Part shown: one piece after another, positions 5,464-6,274 of the stretch
Layout: each line of letters starts with the position of its first letter
How positions within the stretch are numbered: position 1 is the stretch's first letter
Program-made: the position numbers and the translations under genes
The notes under the pieces: generated by a model
The model's database searches: none
What the model was told of the DNA's origin: nothing
The model's input: only the letters and a program-made list of their open reading frames with translations
Assembly: GCA_018812885.1 (NCBI GenBank)
Contig: JAHJCW010000247.1
Coordinates: 1-6,274, forward strand
From: a bacterium
GTDB taxonomy: Bacteria > Fidelibacterota > Marinisomatia > Marinisomatales > JAHJCW01
DNA length: 6,274 bases
Direction: 5' to 3'

Positions 5464-6258
5464 ATGAATAAGGAACTAAAATCAGCGATTGAAGCGGCTA
5501 AAGAAGCCGGATCAATCATAATGAAATATTATAAATCGAAATATGAGATTCGTGATAAGAGTTATCATAATCCGGTAACGACTGCAGATCACGCTGCGGA
5601 TACTTTTCTAAAAAATAAATTAAAAGAACTTTATCCAAATTATGGATGGCTTTCAGAAGAAACTGTGGATTCCAAAGTACGATTAAGTAAAAAACGTGCA
5701 TGGGTGGTGGACCCGTTAGATGGAACAAAAGAATTTATTGAGGGCGTTCCACATTTTGTTGTTAGTGTTGCATTAGTTGAGAATGGAGAGCCGATTATTG
5801 GAGTTTTATATAACCCGGCGAGTAAAGAATTATTTACTGCTGTTAAAGGTCAAGGAGCGTTTCTGAATGGTGAAAGATTGAGTTGCTCAACCGAAAAAGA
5901 TTTTAAGAATATGGTTATCTTGAATAGTCGTTCGGAAACAAGAAATGGTTTATGGAAACCATACTCAACAGATTTTAAAGAACAACGTGCTATTGGTAGT
6001 GTTGCATATAAATTAGGTTTAACATCAGCCGCAAAAGCTGATATTTTTGCATCACTACGACCCAAAAATGAATGGGATATTTGCGCCGGACATTGCATTC
6101 TTCGCGAAGCAGGTGGAGAAATGGTAAATTTGGAGGGAAAGCCAATCACATACAATAATGAAAAGACATTGATTACACCGGGGTTGATTGCTTCGAATGC
6201 GGAAATCCTCGATGATTCAATAAATTTATTTATGCAGAAAAAAAATAATTATGAATGA
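5464..6258 (+). CDS. cysQ: CysQ-like 3'(2'),5'-bisphosphate nucleotidase / inositol monophosphatase family protein
   Basis: This 264-residue protein is a full-length member of the Mg-dependent, lithium-sensitive phosphatase family. CysQ enzymes hydrolyse 3'-phosphoadenosine 5'-phosphate to AMP, clearing a by-product of sulfate assimilation or sulfotransfer in the cytoplasm. Visible motifs in order are PVTTADHAAD (37-46), LSEE (63-66), the metal-binding DPLDGTKEF (83-91, ligands Asp83 and Asp86) and WDICAGH (204-210, Asp205), followed by LREAGGEM. The KEF after DPLDGT is characteristic of CysQ rather than inositol monophosphatase SuhB (DPLDGTTNF). The exact substrate remains inferred, since other family members act on inositol phosphate or fructose bisphosphate. 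I prefer the ATG at 5464 over 5446 because the family alignment begins near MNKELKSAI. Neither start has a Shine-Dalgarno. The stop overlaps the next start by 8 bases, indicating an operon. Confidence 0.85.
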   Translation: MNKELKSAIEAAKEAGSIIMKYYKSKYEIRDKSYHNPVTTADHAADTFLKNKLKELYPNYGWLSEETVDSKVRLSKKRAWVVDPLDGTKEFIEGVPHFVVSVALVENGEPIIGVLYNPASKELFTAVKGQGAFLNGERLSCSTEKDFKNMVILNSRSETRNGLWKPYSTDFKEQRAIGSVAYKLGLTSAAKADIFASLRPKNEWDICAGHCILREAGGEMVNLEGKPITYNNEKTLITPGLIASNAEILDDSINLFMQKKNNYE

Positions 6259-6274
6259 TGTGCAATATCCTGAA
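6251..6274 (+). CDS. Start of a downstream gene, cut by the window end
   Basis: ATG at 6251 opens a frame reading MNDVQYPE that runs off the end. It overlaps the last 8 bases of the CysQ-like gene (ATGAATGA), the same overlap geometry as at 637-644. That tight overlap makes a co-translated gene plausible, although only eight codons are visible and no Shine-Dalgarno stands out. The product cannot be identified. A sulfur-metabolism partner would fit a CysQ neighbour but is a guess. Confidence 0.45.

Noticed and set aside
5337..5519. Minus-strand frame of 60 residues across the gap and the CysQ-like start
   Set aside because: It overlaps the conserved start of a well-supported gene, has no ribosome-binding site, and its composition comes from the degenerate 15-base repeats.
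5850..6155. Minus-strand frame of 101 residues inside the CysQ-like gene
   Set aside because: It lies wholly within a conserved coding region, has no domain signature, and is best explained as an antisense shadow.
1..6274. CRISPR array, insertion sequence, integrase or phage genes
   Set aside because: No regularly spaced repeats, transposase or integrase motifs, or terminal inverted repeats flanking a gene were seen on either strand.

Overview
The window is AT-rich and every supported gene lies on the + strand. It holds a small membrane-protein/regulator operon, a TonB-dependent receptor with an N-terminal carboxypeptidase-regulatory-like domain, two integral-membrane methyltransferase-like proteins, a secreted TPR-type protein, and a CysQ-like phosphatase. 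The receptor architecture points to the Bacteroidota/FCB superphylum. Most starts carry a readable purine-rich Shine-Dalgarno (AAGGAG, AAAGGA, GAGG). True Bacteroidota usually lack these, so I lean towards an FCB relative (Ignavibacteria, Calditrichota or Marinimicrobia-like). This lineage guess is inference.

Layout. Positions 1-44 hold an inverted repeat and a Shine-Dalgarno. Positions 45-936 hold a six-helix membrane protein overlapping by 8 bases a 99-residue winged-helix regulator. Positions 937-1096 are a non-coding leader with recurring ATTTGTA half-sites and a perfect 11+2+11 palindrome that ends on the ribosome-binding site of the receptor gene. Positions 1097-3265 are one continuous reading frame for a TonB-dependent receptor of about 722 codons, interrupted by a single in-frame TAA at 2885-2887. 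An ICMT/PEMT-like membrane protein follows after 19 bases (3285-3800), then an exported TPR-type protein (3876-4625), a 157-base gap, and a second ICMT/PEMT-like protein (4783-5301). A 162-base gap containing a hairpin and degenerate 15-base repeats precedes the CysQ-like gene (5464-6258). That gene overlaps by 8 bases the start of another gene cut off by the window end. No stretch longer than 300 bases lacks a gene.

How the genes may work together. The regulator pair sits directly before the receptor, and both have symmetric sites close upstream, so local or auto-regulation is plausible. The receptor, first methyltransferase-like protein and TPR protein are spaced like one transcription unit and may form an envelope uptake or modification module. 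No substrate can be read from the sequence. The CysQ-like enzyme probably belongs to a separate unit with the truncated downstream gene. The clearest anomaly is the nonsense codon in the receptor. The intact frame on both sides suggests a recent mutation, a strain-level polymorphism or a sequence error rather than an old pseudogene.
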